NCBI RefSeq assembly: GCF_000600975.2
Contig: NZ_KK088650.1
Span: 558,001 to 622,000 of the forward strand
Origin: Limimaricola hongkongensis DSM 17492
GTDB taxonomy: Bacteria > Pseudomonadota > Alphaproteobacteria > Rhodobacterales > Rhodobacteraceae
Length of the DNA stretch: 64,000 bases
Direction: 5' to 3'
The notes below the pieces were generated by a model. The model saw only the letters and a list, made by a program, of their open reading frames with translations. It had not been told where the DNA came from and ran no database searches. The translations under genes and the position numbers were made by a program. This document shows positions 1-8,788 of this stretch, piece after piece. The number at the start of each line of letters is the position of its first letter. Positions within the stretch are counted from its first letter, which is position 1.

Positions 1-412
1 CCATGACGGCGGGCTCGCGCGTCACGCCCCACAGCTCGTCGCGCCATGACAGCGCATCGGGCAGGGCGGCGGTCAGGGCGGAGCGATAGGGCCGCGCGCA
101 GCCTTCGTTCACCAGATCGACCATCTGGTGCACCGCCGAGGAGATCACCAGATCCGCGCCCGCGCGCCCGGCGGCGCAATCGGCGGCCTGCAGGCCGTAC
201 ATCGCGTTCGAGCCCCATTGCTCGTAGGCCACGCGCAGGCCGGGATGGGCGGCGAGAAACGCCTCGACCACCGGGCCGAGCACCGCGATGTCGGTGGTCG
301 AGCGCAGCCGCAGCGTTTCGGTGGCGCTGCCGGGGCCGAAATCGCGCACCAGCTCCTGCGCGCGGGCCGGTGCGGCCAGCAGCAGCAGCGCGATGAACAC
401 CGCGCGGATCAT
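1..412 (-). CDS. periplasmic ABC-type solute-binding protein, N-terminal part (runs off window)
   Basis: The visible 137 residues begin with a signal peptide (MIRAVFIALLLLAAPARA) followed by a mature part of the type seen in iron- or small-solute ABC binding proteins (a TDIAVLGPVVEAFLAAHPGLRV-like opening and the region AGADLVISSAVHQM). The start codon overlaps the stop of the upstream sensor kinase (ATGA), so it is translationally coupled to the tctDE pair. A binding protein at this position suggests an auxiliary ligand sensor or a further uptake component for the Tct regulon; this is inference. The C-terminal part lies outside the window, so the ligand class cannot be judged. Confidence 0.75.
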   Translation of the reverse strand, partial: MIRAVFIALLLLAAPARAQELVRDFGPGSATETLRLRSTTDIAVLGPVVEAFLAAHPGLRVAYEQWGSNAMYGLQAADCAAGRAGADLVISSAVHQMVDLVNEGCARPYRSALTAALPDALSWRDELWGVTREPAVM

Positions 413-1767
413 GCGCCGAGCCTCGGCAGCGACAGCGCCGCCTCGAAGCCGTCCGCGCGGGGCCCGAGCGACAGCGCGCCGCCATGGCTTTGCGCCACCT
501 CGCGCGCGATGGCGAGACCGAGCCCGGCGCCGCCCGGCGCATGGGCGGCGAAGCGCGCGCCCATGCCGTCCATGATCGCCGCCGCCGGGCCGGGGCCCGC
601 ATCGCGCGCAAAAAGCCGCGCGGCTGCGCCGTCGCGCGCCACGCCGAGCCGGATCGGCGCGCGCCCATGCGCCAGAGCATTGGCGGCGAGGTTCTTGCCC
701 GCCTCGACCAGCGACAGCGCATCGCCGCGCACCACCACGGGGCCGGGCGGCAGGTCGAGCCGGATCGCCGCGCCGCCGGGCGTGTCTTCCAGCGCCTCGT
801 AGATTTCGAGCGCCACGTCGCGCAGGTCGATCGCGGCACGCGGCGCGGTGTCGGTGCGGTGGATGATCATGGCGCGGTCGAGCATCCGGTCGAGCAGCCG
901 CGACAGCCCGACGCTGCGCGCGTGGATGCGGGACAAAAGCCGGGCGCGGCGGCCCGGATCGGTTTCGTCCTGCGCGTCCTGCGCCTGCGCGCGGATCGCG
1001 GCGACCGGCGTGCGCAGCTGGTGCGCCGCGTCGCCGATCAGGTTGCGGCTGGCCATGGCCTGCCGGTCGAGCCGCCCCATGAAGCCGTTGAGCGCGCCCA
1101 GAACCGGCGCGATCTCGGACGGCATCGGCAGGGTGATCGGCGTCAGATCGGTCGGGTCGCGCCGCGCCAGCGCCCGGCCCAGCCGCCGCAGCGGGCGCAG
1201 CGCCGACAGGATGGCGAGCCAGGCGAACAGCCCGATGGCGATCCCGGCGGCGGCCAGCACCGCGAGCGCGCCGCCCGCGATGTCGCGCGCCAGCGCCTGC
1301 CGGGCGCGCAATGTCTGCCCGACCATGACCCGGACCGGCCCCGAAAAGCTGCGCTCGGCAAAGCGGCGGGTCAGCGCCACGTAGCGCCCCGGCTCGTCGC
1401 CCAGATCGCCATCGTAGAACACCGGCCCCGCGCCCTCGCGCGGCGGCGGGGCGGGGGCCGCGTCCGATCCGGTCAGCGTCGCGCCGTCGGGCCCGGTGAC
1501 GCGGTAGCGGATCCGATCCTCCGGGGCGAGCGCCAGCATCTGGAAGGCCGAGGCCGGCATGTCGACCACCGCTGCGCCGTCGCGGATGGTGATCGAGGCG
1601 GCGATGTCGCGCGCCGCGCCCAGAAGCAGCCGGTCATAGGCCTCGCGCGCGGCCTGCCGTCCGTAGGCCAGCGCCACCGACAGCACCACGATCCCGCCCA
1701 GAAGCAGCACCGCCCCCACCGCCAGCGCCACCCGCGATTTCAGCGACCAGCTGCGCGTCTCAGCCAT
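409..1767 (-). CDS. tctE: two-component sensor histidine kinase, TctE-like
   Basis: The 452-residue inner-membrane kinase has an N-terminal transmembrane helix (SRVALAVGAVLLLGGIVVL), a periplasmic domain of about 130 residues, a second helix near residues 165-190, and a HAMP-like linker. The H-box reads DAAHQLRTPVAAIRAQ. The ATPase domain has an N-box (GKNLAANALAHG) and a glycine motif (GGAGLGLAIAREV). It should phosphorylate the adjacent response regulator. The start at 1767 was chosen because it overlaps the regulator stop by 8 nt; upstream sequence in the same frame only shadows the regulator. Family assignment rests on the divergent tctCBA genes: TctDE controls tricarboxylate uptake in enterobacteria. 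The actual ligand here is unknown. Confidence 0.85.
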   Translation of the reverse strand: MAETRSWSLKSRVALAVGAVLLLGGIVVLSVALAYGRQAAREAYDRLLLGAARDIAASITIRDGAAVVDMPASAFQMLALAPEDRIRYRVTGPDGATLTGSDAAPAPPPREGAGPVFYDGDLGDEPGRYVALTRRFAERSFSGPVRVMVGQTLRARQALARDIAGGALAVLAAAGIAIGLFAWLAILSALRPLRRLGRALARRDPTDLTPITLPMPSEIAPVLGALNGFMGRLDRQAMASRNLIGDAAHQLRTPVAAIRAQAQDAQDETDPGRRARLLSRIHARSVGLSRLLDRMLDRAMIIHRTDTAPRAAIDLRDVALEIYEALEDTPGGAAIRLDLPPGPVVVRGDALSLVEAGKNLAANALAHGRAPIRLGVARDGAAARLFARDAGPGPAAAIMDGMGARFAAHAPGGAGLGLAIAREVAQSHGGALSLGPRADGFEAALSLPRLGA

Positions 1768-2431
1768 CGAGATCGAGCCGGTAGCCGAGCCCGCGATGGG
1801 TTTCGATCGCCACGCCCGAGCCCGCGAGCTTCTTGCGCAGCCGCGCCACGTAGAGTTCGATCGTGTTGGTGCCGACATCGGCGTTCTCGAAGCCGAACAG
1901 CCCGTCGAACAGCCGTTCCTTGGGCATGATCCGGCCACGATTGGCGATCAGCAGGTTCAGCAAGGCCAACTCGCGCCGGGTCGCCGTCACCGCCGCGCCA
2001 CCCACCCGCAGGCTCTGCGCGCCCGGATCGAAATCGAGCCCGCCGAGCCGCACCCGGTTCTCGGCGCGGCCCGCCTCGCGCCGGGTGAGCGCGCGCAGCC
2101 GCGCCTCCAGCTCGCGCAAGTCGAAGGGTTTGACGAGGTAATCGTCGGCGCCCTCGTCGAGCGCGCCGACCCGGTCCTCGACCGAGAACTGCGCGGTGAG
2201 CACCAGCACCGGTGTCAGATCGCCCGCGCGGCGGCGCTCGCGCAAAAAATCGCGGCCCGAGCCGTCGGGCAGGTTCAGGTCGAGCACGATGGCGGCATAG
2301 GCGGTGATCGCGGCGCAGGCCTGCGCATCGGCCAGCGTCGGCGCGATGTCGCAGGCAAAGCCCGCGCGCCCCAGGCTCGCGCTCGCGGCTTCGGCGACAT
2401 CCGAGGTGTCTTCGACGATCAGTATCCGCAT
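1760..2431 (-). CDS. tctD: OmpR-family response regulator, TctD-like
   Basis: The 223-residue protein has a receiver domain at residues 1-115, with acidic pocket VEDT, phospho-acceptor Asp in IVLDLNLPDG and conserved Lys in YLVKPF. A winged-helix DNA-binding domain occupies about 125-220 (LTRRE-like start, wing TNTIELYVARLRKKL, terminal GLGYRL). It is the first gene of the minus-strand operon and is followed by the overlapping kinase. It diverges from tctC across a 155-bp intergenic region that contains two perfect 11-bp direct repeats, the arrangement expected for an OmpR-type dimer site. Activation of tctCBA is inferred from this context. Confidence 0.88.
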   Translation of the reverse strand: MRILIVEDTSDVAEAASASLGRAGFACDIAPTLADAQACAAITAYAAIVLDLNLPDGSGRDFLRERRRAGDLTPVLVLTAQFSVEDRVGALDEGADDYLVKPFDLRELEARLRALTRREAGRAENRVRLGGLDFDPGAQSLRVGGAAVTATRRELALLNLLIANRGRIMPKERLFDGLFGFENADVGTNTIELYVARLRKKLAGSGVAIETHRGLGYRLDLDG

Positions 2432-2491
2432 GGGCCCTCCGGCGGCCCAGCATAGGGGCAGGGCGCCCCGGAAAGAAGACCGGTCGCGCGC

Positions 2492-2513
2492 GATGACAGC
2501 TTGATGACAGCTT
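2492..2513. promoter_or_regulatory. tandem 11-bp direct repeat, candidate TctD operator
   Basis: GATGACAGCTT occurs twice head to tail with no spacer, 74 bp upstream of tctC and 61 bp upstream of tctD. OmpR/PhoB-type regulators bind tandem half-sites with a period of about 10-11 bp, so this is the likely site of the adjacent regulator. Binding itself is inferred. Confidence 0.6.
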
Positions 2514-2586
2514 GGGGGCCCAAAAGGGCGGGCGAGGCCGCCGGGGGAGGACCCGATCGGCGGCCCCGACCCTTGGGAGGACAGAG

Positions 2587-3576
2587 ATGACCATCACGAT
2601 CCGCCGCGGCCTGATCGCCGCCGCCCTTCTGGGCACAGCCCCCGCCGCGCTCATGGCGCAGGGCTACAGCCCCGAGAACCCCGAATGCATCGCCCCCGCC
2701 AATCCCGGCGGCGGCTGGGACTTCACCTGCCGCCAGGCGGGCAAGACGATGCAGGATCTCGACCTGATCCCGTCGACCATGCAGGTCGTGAACCTCGCCG
2801 GTGGCGGCGGCGGCGTGGCCTTCGCCGAGGTCGTCAACAAGCGCGCCGACGAGAACGACCTGATCGTCGCGGCCTCCTCGGCCACGGCGACGCGGCTGGC
2901 GCAGAACGCCTATCCGGGCAATTCGATGGACCAGGTGCGCTGGCTCGGCGCGCTGGGCGCGGATTACGGCGTCATCGCCGTGGCCGCCGACAGCGAGGTG
3001 CAGGACCTGCCGGGCCTGATGGAGATGATCAAGGAAGATCCGACCTCGGTCTCGATCGGCGGCGGCTCGGCCGTGGGCGGCTGGGATCACCTCAAGGTGC
3101 TGATCGCCGCGCAGGAGGCGGGCATCGAGGATGTGCGCAAGGTCAAGTACATCGCCTTCGACGGCGGCGGCGAGGCGGTGACGCAGCTCTTGGGCGGCGC
3201 GCTTCAGGCCTTCACCGGCGATCTGTCGGAATCGACCGGCTTCGTCGATTCGGGCGACATCCGGGTGCTGGCGGTGCTGGCGCCCGAGCGGCTCGAAGGC
3301 GAGTTCTCGCAGATGCCGACCGCCAAGGAGCAGGGCATCGACGCGGTCGGCGCCAACTGGCGCGGTTTCTACGGGCCGGGCGAGATGTCGGACGCGGCCT
3401 ATGACTACTGGGTCTCGGCGATCGACCAGCTCTATGACAGCGAGGAGTGGAAGGCGGTCATGGAGACCAACGGTCTCGCGCCGCTCGACCTGCAGGGCGA
3501 GGAGTTCGAAAGCTTCGTGTCCGAGTCCGTCTCCAACATCACCGACCTGTCGAAAGAGATCGGCATCATCCAGTAA
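2587..3576 (+). CDS. tctC: TTT-family tricarboxylate-binding periplasmic protein
   Basis: The 329-residue secreted binding protein has a signal peptide at about 1-24 (ends AALMAQ) and the TctC/Bug fold. The mature N-terminus ECIAPANPGGGWDFTCRQ matches the conserved PANPGGGWD ligand-loop motif, followed by VNLAGGGGGVAFAEVVN. It delivers the solute to the TctAB membrane pair. The start was set at the ATG preceded by GGGAGGACAGAG; the open frame extends further upstream but lacks a signal sequence in register. It is the first gene of tctC-tctB-tctA and divergent from tctDE. The ligand (citrate-like or another carboxylate) cannot be deduced from sequence. Confidence 0.9.
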   Translation: MTITIRRGLIAAALLGTAPAALMAQGYSPENPECIAPANPGGGWDFTCRQAGKTMQDLDLIPSTMQVVNLAGGGGGVAFAEVVNKRADENDLIVAASSATATRLAQNAYPGNSMDQVRWLGALGADYGVIAVAADSEVQDLPGLMEMIKEDPTSVSIGGGSAVGGWDHLKVLIAAQEAGIEDVRKVKYIAFDGGGEAVTQLLGGALQAFTGDLSESTGFVDSGDIRVLAVLAPERLEGEFSQMPTAKEQGIDAVGANWRGFYGPGEMSDAAYDYWVSAIDQLYDSEEWKAVMETNGLAPLDLQGEEFESFVSESVSNITDLSKEIGIIQ

Positions 3577-3647
3577 CCGGCCCCGCGTGGCCAGGGCGGG
3601 GCGGCGCGGGATGCGCGCGCCCTGCCCATCAATGGAAGGAGGGTCGC

Positions 3648-4079
3648 ATGAGCGATCGCATCTTCGGCGGCATCGGCCTGATGCTCGCGGCGCTCTACGC
3701 CTTTGCCGCCACCACCATTCCCGACAGCTTCATGTCCGACGCGGTCGGCCCGCGCGCCTTTCCCTATGGCATCGCCGCGGTGATGGCGCTGTCCTCGGTC
3801 TGGTTCCTGTTCAAGCCCGACCCGGCGCCGGACTGGCCCCGCATGGGCCGGATCGCCGAGATCGGCGCGGCGGCGCTGGTGATGATCGCCTATGCGCAGC
3901 TTCTGCCCGAGATCGGCTTCGTCATCGCCACCGCCTTCGCGGCCGCCTACCTGACGTGGCGCTTGGGCTCGTCGCTGCTGCAAAGCGCGATCATCGGCGT
4001 CGGCACCTCGGTCGGCATCTACGTGATCTTCCACCTCGTGCTCGGGCTCAGCCTCGCCCGCGGCCCCTTCGGCTTCTAG
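3648..4079 (+). CDS. tctB: TTT transporter small membrane subunit
   Basis: The 143-residue integral membrane protein has four hydrophobic segments and the TctB-family motif SDAVGPRAFPYGIA near residue 25. It pairs with TctA in the cytoplasmic membrane to form the ion-driven tripartite carboxylate transporter. The ATG at 3648 follows a clear ribosome-binding site (GGAAGGAGGG), which rules out the longer upstream extension. It sits 71 bp after tctC and 10 bp before tctA, consistent with one transcript. Sequence identity in this subunit is usually low, so the call rests on size, topology and position. Confidence 0.88.
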   Translation: MSDRIFGGIGLMLAALYAFAATTIPDSFMSDAVGPRAFPYGIAAVMALSSVWFLFKPDPAPDWPRMGRIAEIGAAALVMIAYAQLLPEIGFVIATAFAAAYLTWRLGSSLLQSAIIGVGTSVGIYVIFHLVLGLSLARGPFGF

Positions 4080-4089
4080 AGGAACGCCC

Positions 4090-5631
4090 ATGGACACCCT
4101 TGCCTCCCTTGCCGACGGTTTTGCCGTCGCGCTGACCTTTCAGAACATCGCGCTCGCGCTGATGGGCTGTTTTCTGGGCACGATCATGGGCGCGCTGCCG
4201 GGGCTTGGCCCCTCGAACGGCGTCGCGATCCTGATCCCGCTCGCCTTCACGCTGGGCCTCGGGGCCACGCCGTCTCTGATCCTGCTCACGAGCGTCTATT
4301 ACGGTGCGATGTATGGCGGGCGGATCTCCTCGATCCTTCTGAACATCCCCGGCGACGAACCGGCGATGATGACCTGTCTCGACGGGCACCCGATGGCCCG
4401 GCAGGGCCGGGCGGGCGAGGCGCTGGCGCTGTCGGGCGTGGCGAGCTTCGTCGGCGCCTTCTTCGCCACCTGGGGCCTCGTGCTGCTGGCGCCGCAGCTG
4501 GTCAAGGTGGCGCTGCTGTTCGGCCCGGCGGAGTATTTCGCGCTGTTCGCGCTGGCCTTCATGACGCTGGGCGGCGTGTCCTCGACCAACCAGGCGAAAT
4601 CGGCCTTTGCCGCGGCACTCGGCCTCGGGCTCGCCATGGTCGGCGTCGACACCCAGACCGGCGTGCCGCGTTTCACCTTCGGCGAGGTGCATCTTTATGA
4701 CGGGATCGACTTCCTCGTCGCCATCGTCGGGCTGTTCGCGTTGTCGGAGGTGTTCATCTTCCTCGAGCATCGCGGCACCGACAAGGATGCGAGCACCGCG
4801 CCGAAACTGGATATCGGACGCATCACGCCGTCGTGGAAGATGCTGAAATCCTGCACGCCGACGATGATGCGCACCACGGTCCTGGGCTTCATCGCGGGCG
4901 TGCTGCCCGGCGCGGGCGCCTCGCTCGGCTCCTTCATCAGCTACTCGATGGAAAAGAAGCTGGTCGACCGCAAGGGCACCTTCGGCACCGGCGATCCGCG
5001 CGGCGTCGCGGCGCCCGAGGCGGGCAACAACGCCGCCGCCGGTGGCGCTCTGGTGCCGATGCTGGCGCTGGGCGTGCCGGGGTCGGGGACGACCGCCGTG
5101 CTGCTGGCGGTGCTTTTGTCGCTCAACATCACGCCGGGGCCGCTCCTGTTCACCCAGAACCCGGACGTCGTCTGGGGCCTGATCGCGGCGCTGTTCATCG
5201 GCAACGTCATGCTGCTGGCGATGAACATCCCCATGGTCGGCCTGTTCGTGCGGGTGCTGATGGTGCCGCCGCGCATCCTGATGCCGGTCGTCGCGATGGT
5301 CTCCTTCGTCGGCATCTACGGCATTTCCGGCTCCAGCTTCGATTTGATGGTGATGATCGCCTTCGGCGTTGCGGGCTGGGTTCTGCGCAAGCTCGACGTG
5401 CCGCTGGTGCCGGTGATCCTCGGCACGCTTCTGGGCAACGCGATGGAGGTCAACATGCGCCGCGCCGTGACCATCGCCGACGGCGACTATTCGGTGCTGG
5501 TCGGCTCGTGGCTGACGCTGGCGCTCTGGGCCGTCGCCATCGTGGGCTTCGTGCTGCCGATCTTCGTGGGCGGCGTGGTCAAGGCGCGGATGCGCGGCGC
5601 CGCCGAGCGCGAGGCGTCGATCACCGACTGA
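4090..5631 (+). CDS. tctA: TTT transporter large membrane subunit
   Basis: The 513-residue polytopic protein has about ten to twelve transmembrane helices and two pseudo-repeated conserved loops: GALPGLGPSNGVAILIPLAF near residue 35 and AGVLPGAGASLGSFISYSME near residue 265. Both are characteristic of TctA (DUF112). It is the solute-translocating subunit that works with TctB and the periplasmic TctC. Full length for the family, which is about 500 residues. It starts 10 bp after tctB behind AGAGGAACGCCC. A GC-rich hairpin lies between its stop and the converging hybrid kinase gene. Confidence 0.92.
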   Translation: MDTLASLADGFAVALTFQNIALALMGCFLGTIMGALPGLGPSNGVAILIPLAFTLGLGATPSLILLTSVYYGAMYGGRISSILLNIPGDEPAMMTCLDGHPMARQGRAGEALALSGVASFVGAFFATWGLVLLAPQLVKVALLFGPAEYFALFALAFMTLGGVSSTNQAKSAFAAALGLGLAMVGVDTQTGVPRFTFGEVHLYDGIDFLVAIVGLFALSEVFIFLEHRGTDKDASTAPKLDIGRITPSWKMLKSCTPTMMRTTVLGFIAGVLPGAGASLGSFISYSMEKKLVDRKGTFGTGDPRGVAAPEAGNNAAAGGALVPMLALGVPGSGTTAVLLAVLLSLNITPGPLLFTQNPDVVWGLIAALFIGNVMLLAMNIPMVGLFVRVLMVPPRILMPVVAMVSFVGIYGISGSSFDLMVMIAFGVAGWVLRKLDVPLVPVILGTLLGNAMEVNMRRAVTIADGDYSVLVGSWLTLALWAVAIVGFVLPIFVGGVVKARMRGAAEREASITD

Positions 5632-5637
5632 GACGGC

Positions 5638-5658
5638 GGGCGGGGCGCGCCCCCGCCC
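5638..5658. terminator. GC-rich hairpin between convergent genes
   Basis: GGGCGGGG (5638-5645) can pair with CCCCGCCC (5651-5658) between the stop codons of tctA and the hybrid kinase. There is no clear T tract on either side, so it may be a weak or factor-dependent terminator serving both strands. Confidence 0.4.
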
Positions 5659-5670
5659 GGCTGGCGGTGT

Positions 5671-8598
5671 CTATTCGGCGGTGGCGCGGGCCGGGTGGCC
5701 GCGCGTCACCGCCTTCAGCAGCGCGGCCTGACCGAACGGCTTGGTCAGCACCCGCGCCTGCGGCAGGTCTTCGGCGCCCGGCACCTTGTCGCGCCCGGTG
5801 GCGAAGATCACCGGCAGGTCGGGCTGACGCGCCACCGCCTCGCGCGCCACATCGAGCCCGGAGCAGTCGGGCAGGCCGACATCGACCAGCAGCCGGTCGG
5901 CGGGAGCCTCCTGCAGAAGCGCCAGCGCCTGCGCGCCGGTCGCGGCCTCGCGCACCTCGGCCCCGGCGGCCGTCAGCATCTCGACGAGATCGAGCCGGAT
6001 GAACGTGTCGTCCTCGCACACCAGAACCCGCAGCCCGGTCAAGTCGCCGGGCCCGCTGGCGGCGGCGTCGGCCTCTGCGTCGGCGGGGGGCGGGGGACCG
6101 GGGGCCGGGCGGGGCGCGGCCTGCGGCTCGGCGCGCTCCGCGCCGTCGAGCAGTTCGCGCAGCCGCCGGGCCAGCGTCTCCCGGCGATAGGGCTTGGACA
6201 GAAGCTGGATGCCCTCGTCGAGCCGCCCGTCATGCACGATGGCGTCGCGCGAATAGCCCGAGGCGAACAGCACCGGCAGGCCGGGCCGCAGCGCCTGCGC
6301 CCGCTCGGCCATCTCGCGGCTGGTAAGCCGTCCGGGCATCACCACGTCGGTGAGCAGCAGGTCGAAATCATGACCGGCCTCGATCACGGCGAGACCGGCA
6401 TCCGCGTCCTCGGCCTCGATCACCGCGTAGCCCAGATGGCGCAGCATCTCGCCTGCGACCAGCCGGACGTCGTCGTCATCCTCGACCAGCAGCACCGTCT
6501 CGTCGCCGCCGACCACCGGCCCGGCGCTGCGTTGCGCCGCGGGCTCTTCGGAGCGCAGCGAGCGGGGCAGGTAGATCCGCACCGCCGTGCCCTGACCCGG
6601 CGCGCTTTCGATCGTCACATGGCCGCCGGATTGCTTGACGAAGCCATAGACCATCGCCATGCCGAGCCCGGTGCCGCGGCCCTCGGGCTTGGTGGTGAAG
6701 AACGGCTCGAAGATCTTCTCGATCACCTCCGGCGCCATGCCGCTGCCCTCGTCGACCACCGACAGCCGGACATATTCGCCCGGCACCACGTCGGTCATGC
6801 TGCGCGCCGTCCGGGCGTCGATCTCGGTGTTGACCATGTCGATGACGAGACGGCCCTGGCCCTCCATGGCGTCGCGGGCGTTGACCACGAGGTTGAGCAG
6901 GGCGTTCTCGAGATTGGTGGCGTCGACCAGCGTGTTCCACAGCCCGCGCGCCACGCGGGTCTCGATGCGCACGCCTTCGCCCATCGCCGAGCGCAGGATC
7001 GGGTCGATGTCGCCGATCATCCGGCCCAGATCGACGGCGCGCGGCTCCAGCGGCTGGCGCCGGCCAAAGGCCAGTAGCTGCGCGGCGAGCGTGGCGCCGC
7101 GTTCCACCGCGCCCATCGCCTGTTCGATCCGCCACGCGGCGGGCGCGCCGTCGGGCAATTCGCGCTGGGCCAGCTGCAGGCTGCCGGTGATCGCCTGCAA
7201 CAGGTTGTTGAAGTCATGCGCCACGCCGCCCGCGAGATTGCCGATCGCCTCCATCTTCTGGCTCTGGCGCAGCGTCGCGTTGATCTCCTCGAGCGCGCGG
7301 TTGCGGCTTTCCACCCGCTCCTCGAGCGTGGCGTTCAGCTCGGCCAGCGCGGCCTCGGTCGCCTTGCGGCCCTCGATGTCGGCATTGGTGCCGATCCATT
7401 GCGCGACCCGGCCCTCGGCATCGCGCACCGGCACCGCCCGCACGAGAAACCAGCGATAGCCGCCCGCGGCGTCGCGCAGCCGGAATTCGGCCTCGTAGGT
7501 GCTGCCGCGTTCGATCGCGGCGGCCCAGATCGGCGCCACGCGCCCGATGTCCTCGGGATGGACCGCGTGGCCCCAGTTGTGGCCGAGAATCTCGTCGCCC
7601 CTGGTGCCGGTATAGTCATAGACCTGGTCGCTGACCCAATCGAGCCCGCCATCGGGGCGGGCGGTCCAGACATGCGACGGCATGGTCTGGGCCATGGTCC
7701 GAAACCGTTCCTCGGCGGCGCGCAGCTCGGCCTCGGCGCGCTTTTGGGCGGTGACGTCGTGGCCCTGGACCAGAATGCCGACGGTCTTGCCATGCGGGCC
7801 CGCCAGCGGCTGGTAGACGAAATCGACATGGATCTCGCTGGCCGGGCCGCTTTCGGTCTGCACGAAGGCCTGCACCCCGTGCATCGTCACCGCCTCGCCG
7901 CTGTCATAGACCTCGTCGAGCAGCTGGACGAAGCCCTGCTCGTGCAACTCGGGCAGGGCCTCGGCGGCGGGGCGGCCGATCAGCTTGCGGTGGGTGCCGG
8001 CGATTCGGCGGTATTCGCGGTTGGCCAGCCGGATCACGTGGTCGGGGCCCGAATGGATGGCGATGATGCTGGGCGCCTGGTCGAAGACGGTTTCGAAGAA
8101 CCGGGTGGCAAGCCCCAGCTCGAGATTCTGCTGCGCCACCGTTTCGGCGCGCAGCAACACGTCGCCGCCATCGCCCGTGGCGCCCGACGGCATGTCCGCC
8201 GCGTCGTCGCGATGCGCCTTCATGTAGAGATCGGTCACGTCATGCGTGTTCTGCAGCACGTATTCGACCCGCCCCTCGGCGTCGAGGATCGGGGTGTGGG
8301 TGGCGCTCCAGTAGCGCTGCTCGATCCGCCCATCCGGCCCGGCGATCGGGTAGGGGATCAGCGGCAGATGATCGGCCCGGCCGGTCTCGAACACCCGCTC
8401 GAAGGAGGCGTTCAGCATCCGCGCGGCCTCTCCCTCGGCCGGGAAGGCCTCGGTCACGACGCGGCCCAGCACCTGGTCGGGCTGCCGCCCCGTCACCTCC
8501 CAGTATTTGCGGTTGCCCCAGACAAAGCGCAACTCCCGGTCGAGCAGCATGTAGGCGCTGGGGACCGTCTCGAAGATCGCGCTGACGTCGACACTCAT
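5671..8598 (-). CDS. PAS-containing hybrid histidine kinase with two receiver domains
   Basis: The 975-residue protein has no obvious transmembrane segment. Domain order: PAS at about 8-130, PAS at about 165-285, PAS/PAC at about 295-410, a coiled-coil linker, HisKA (GGVAHDFNNLLQAI, His near 461), HATPase (N-box ENALLNLVVNARDAM; DEGSGMAPEV; GRGTGLGMAMVYGFV), receiver 1 (about 700-815, acceptor Asp in LLTDVVMP) and receiver 2 (about 855-970, LLVDVGLPD). A cytoplasmic redox or ligand sensor is likely. No DNA-binding output is present, so a phosphotransfer partner elsewhere is expected. The start at 8598 was chosen for the GGGAGAG site just upstream. It diverges from the TRAP operon, suggesting but not proving co-regulation. 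Confidence 0.88.
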   Translation of the reverse strand: MSVDVSAIFETVPSAYMLLDRELRFVWGNRKYWEVTGRQPDQVLGRVVTEAFPAEGEAARMLNASFERVFETGRADHLPLIPYPIAGPDGRIEQRYWSATHTPILDAEGRVEYVLQNTHDVTDLYMKAHRDDAADMPSGATGDGGDVLLRAETVAQQNLELGLATRFFETVFDQAPSIIAIHSGPDHVIRLANREYRRIAGTHRKLIGRPAAEALPELHEQGFVQLLDEVYDSGEAVTMHGVQAFVQTESGPASEIHVDFVYQPLAGPHGKTVGILVQGHDVTAQKRAEAELRAAEERFRTMAQTMPSHVWTARPDGGLDWVSDQVYDYTGTRGDEILGHNWGHAVHPEDIGRVAPIWAAAIERGSTYEAEFRLRDAAGGYRWFLVRAVPVRDAEGRVAQWIGTNADIEGRKATEAALAELNATLEERVESRNRALEEINATLRQSQKMEAIGNLAGGVAHDFNNLLQAITGSLQLAQRELPDGAPAAWRIEQAMGAVERGATLAAQLLAFGRRQPLEPRAVDLGRMIGDIDPILRSAMGEGVRIETRVARGLWNTLVDATNLENALLNLVVNARDAMEGQGRLVIDMVNTEIDARTARSMTDVVPGEYVRLSVVDEGSGMAPEVIEKIFEPFFTTKPEGRGTGLGMAMVYGFVKQSGGHVTIESAPGQGTAVRIYLPRSLRSEEPAAQRSAGPVVGGDETVLLVEDDDDVRLVAGEMLRHLGYAVIEAEDADAGLAVIEAGHDFDLLLTDVVMPGRLTSREMAERAQALRPGLPVLFASGYSRDAIVHDGRLDEGIQLLSKPYRRETLARRLRELLDGAERAEPQAAPRPAPGPPPPADAEADAAASGPGDLTGLRVLVCEDDTFIRLDLVEMLTAAGAEVREAATGAQALALLQEAPADRLLVDVGLPDCSGLDVAREAVARQPDLPVIFATGRDKVPGAEDLPQARVLTKPFGQAALLKAVTRGHPARATAE

Positions 8599-8681
8599 GG
8601 AACCGCTCTCCCGATCTGCAAGCTCCGCTTGATATATCCGGCAGGACCGACTGAGCAAGGCAGGCTCTCGTAGCGGCAGGA

Positions 8682-8706
8682 GTCAAGTGGTCAAGAATAA
8701 TTACCA
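8682..8706. promoter_or_regulatory. candidate operator in the kinase/TRAP intergenic region
   Basis: Within the 190-bp divergent region, GTCAAG occurs twice with an 8-bp period (8682 and 8690). The second copy overlaps an inverted repeat TGGT-N11-ACCA (8688-8706), in the only AT-rich patch. Possible regulator or promoter region; no protein is assigned. Confidence 0.25.
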
Positions 8707-8788
8707 GTTGCCTTTGAAGCGCCGAGGTTGAATGATCGGGGAGGCCGCGCGGGGGAGCGACGGCCCATCGAATATCTGGGAGGAGTTC

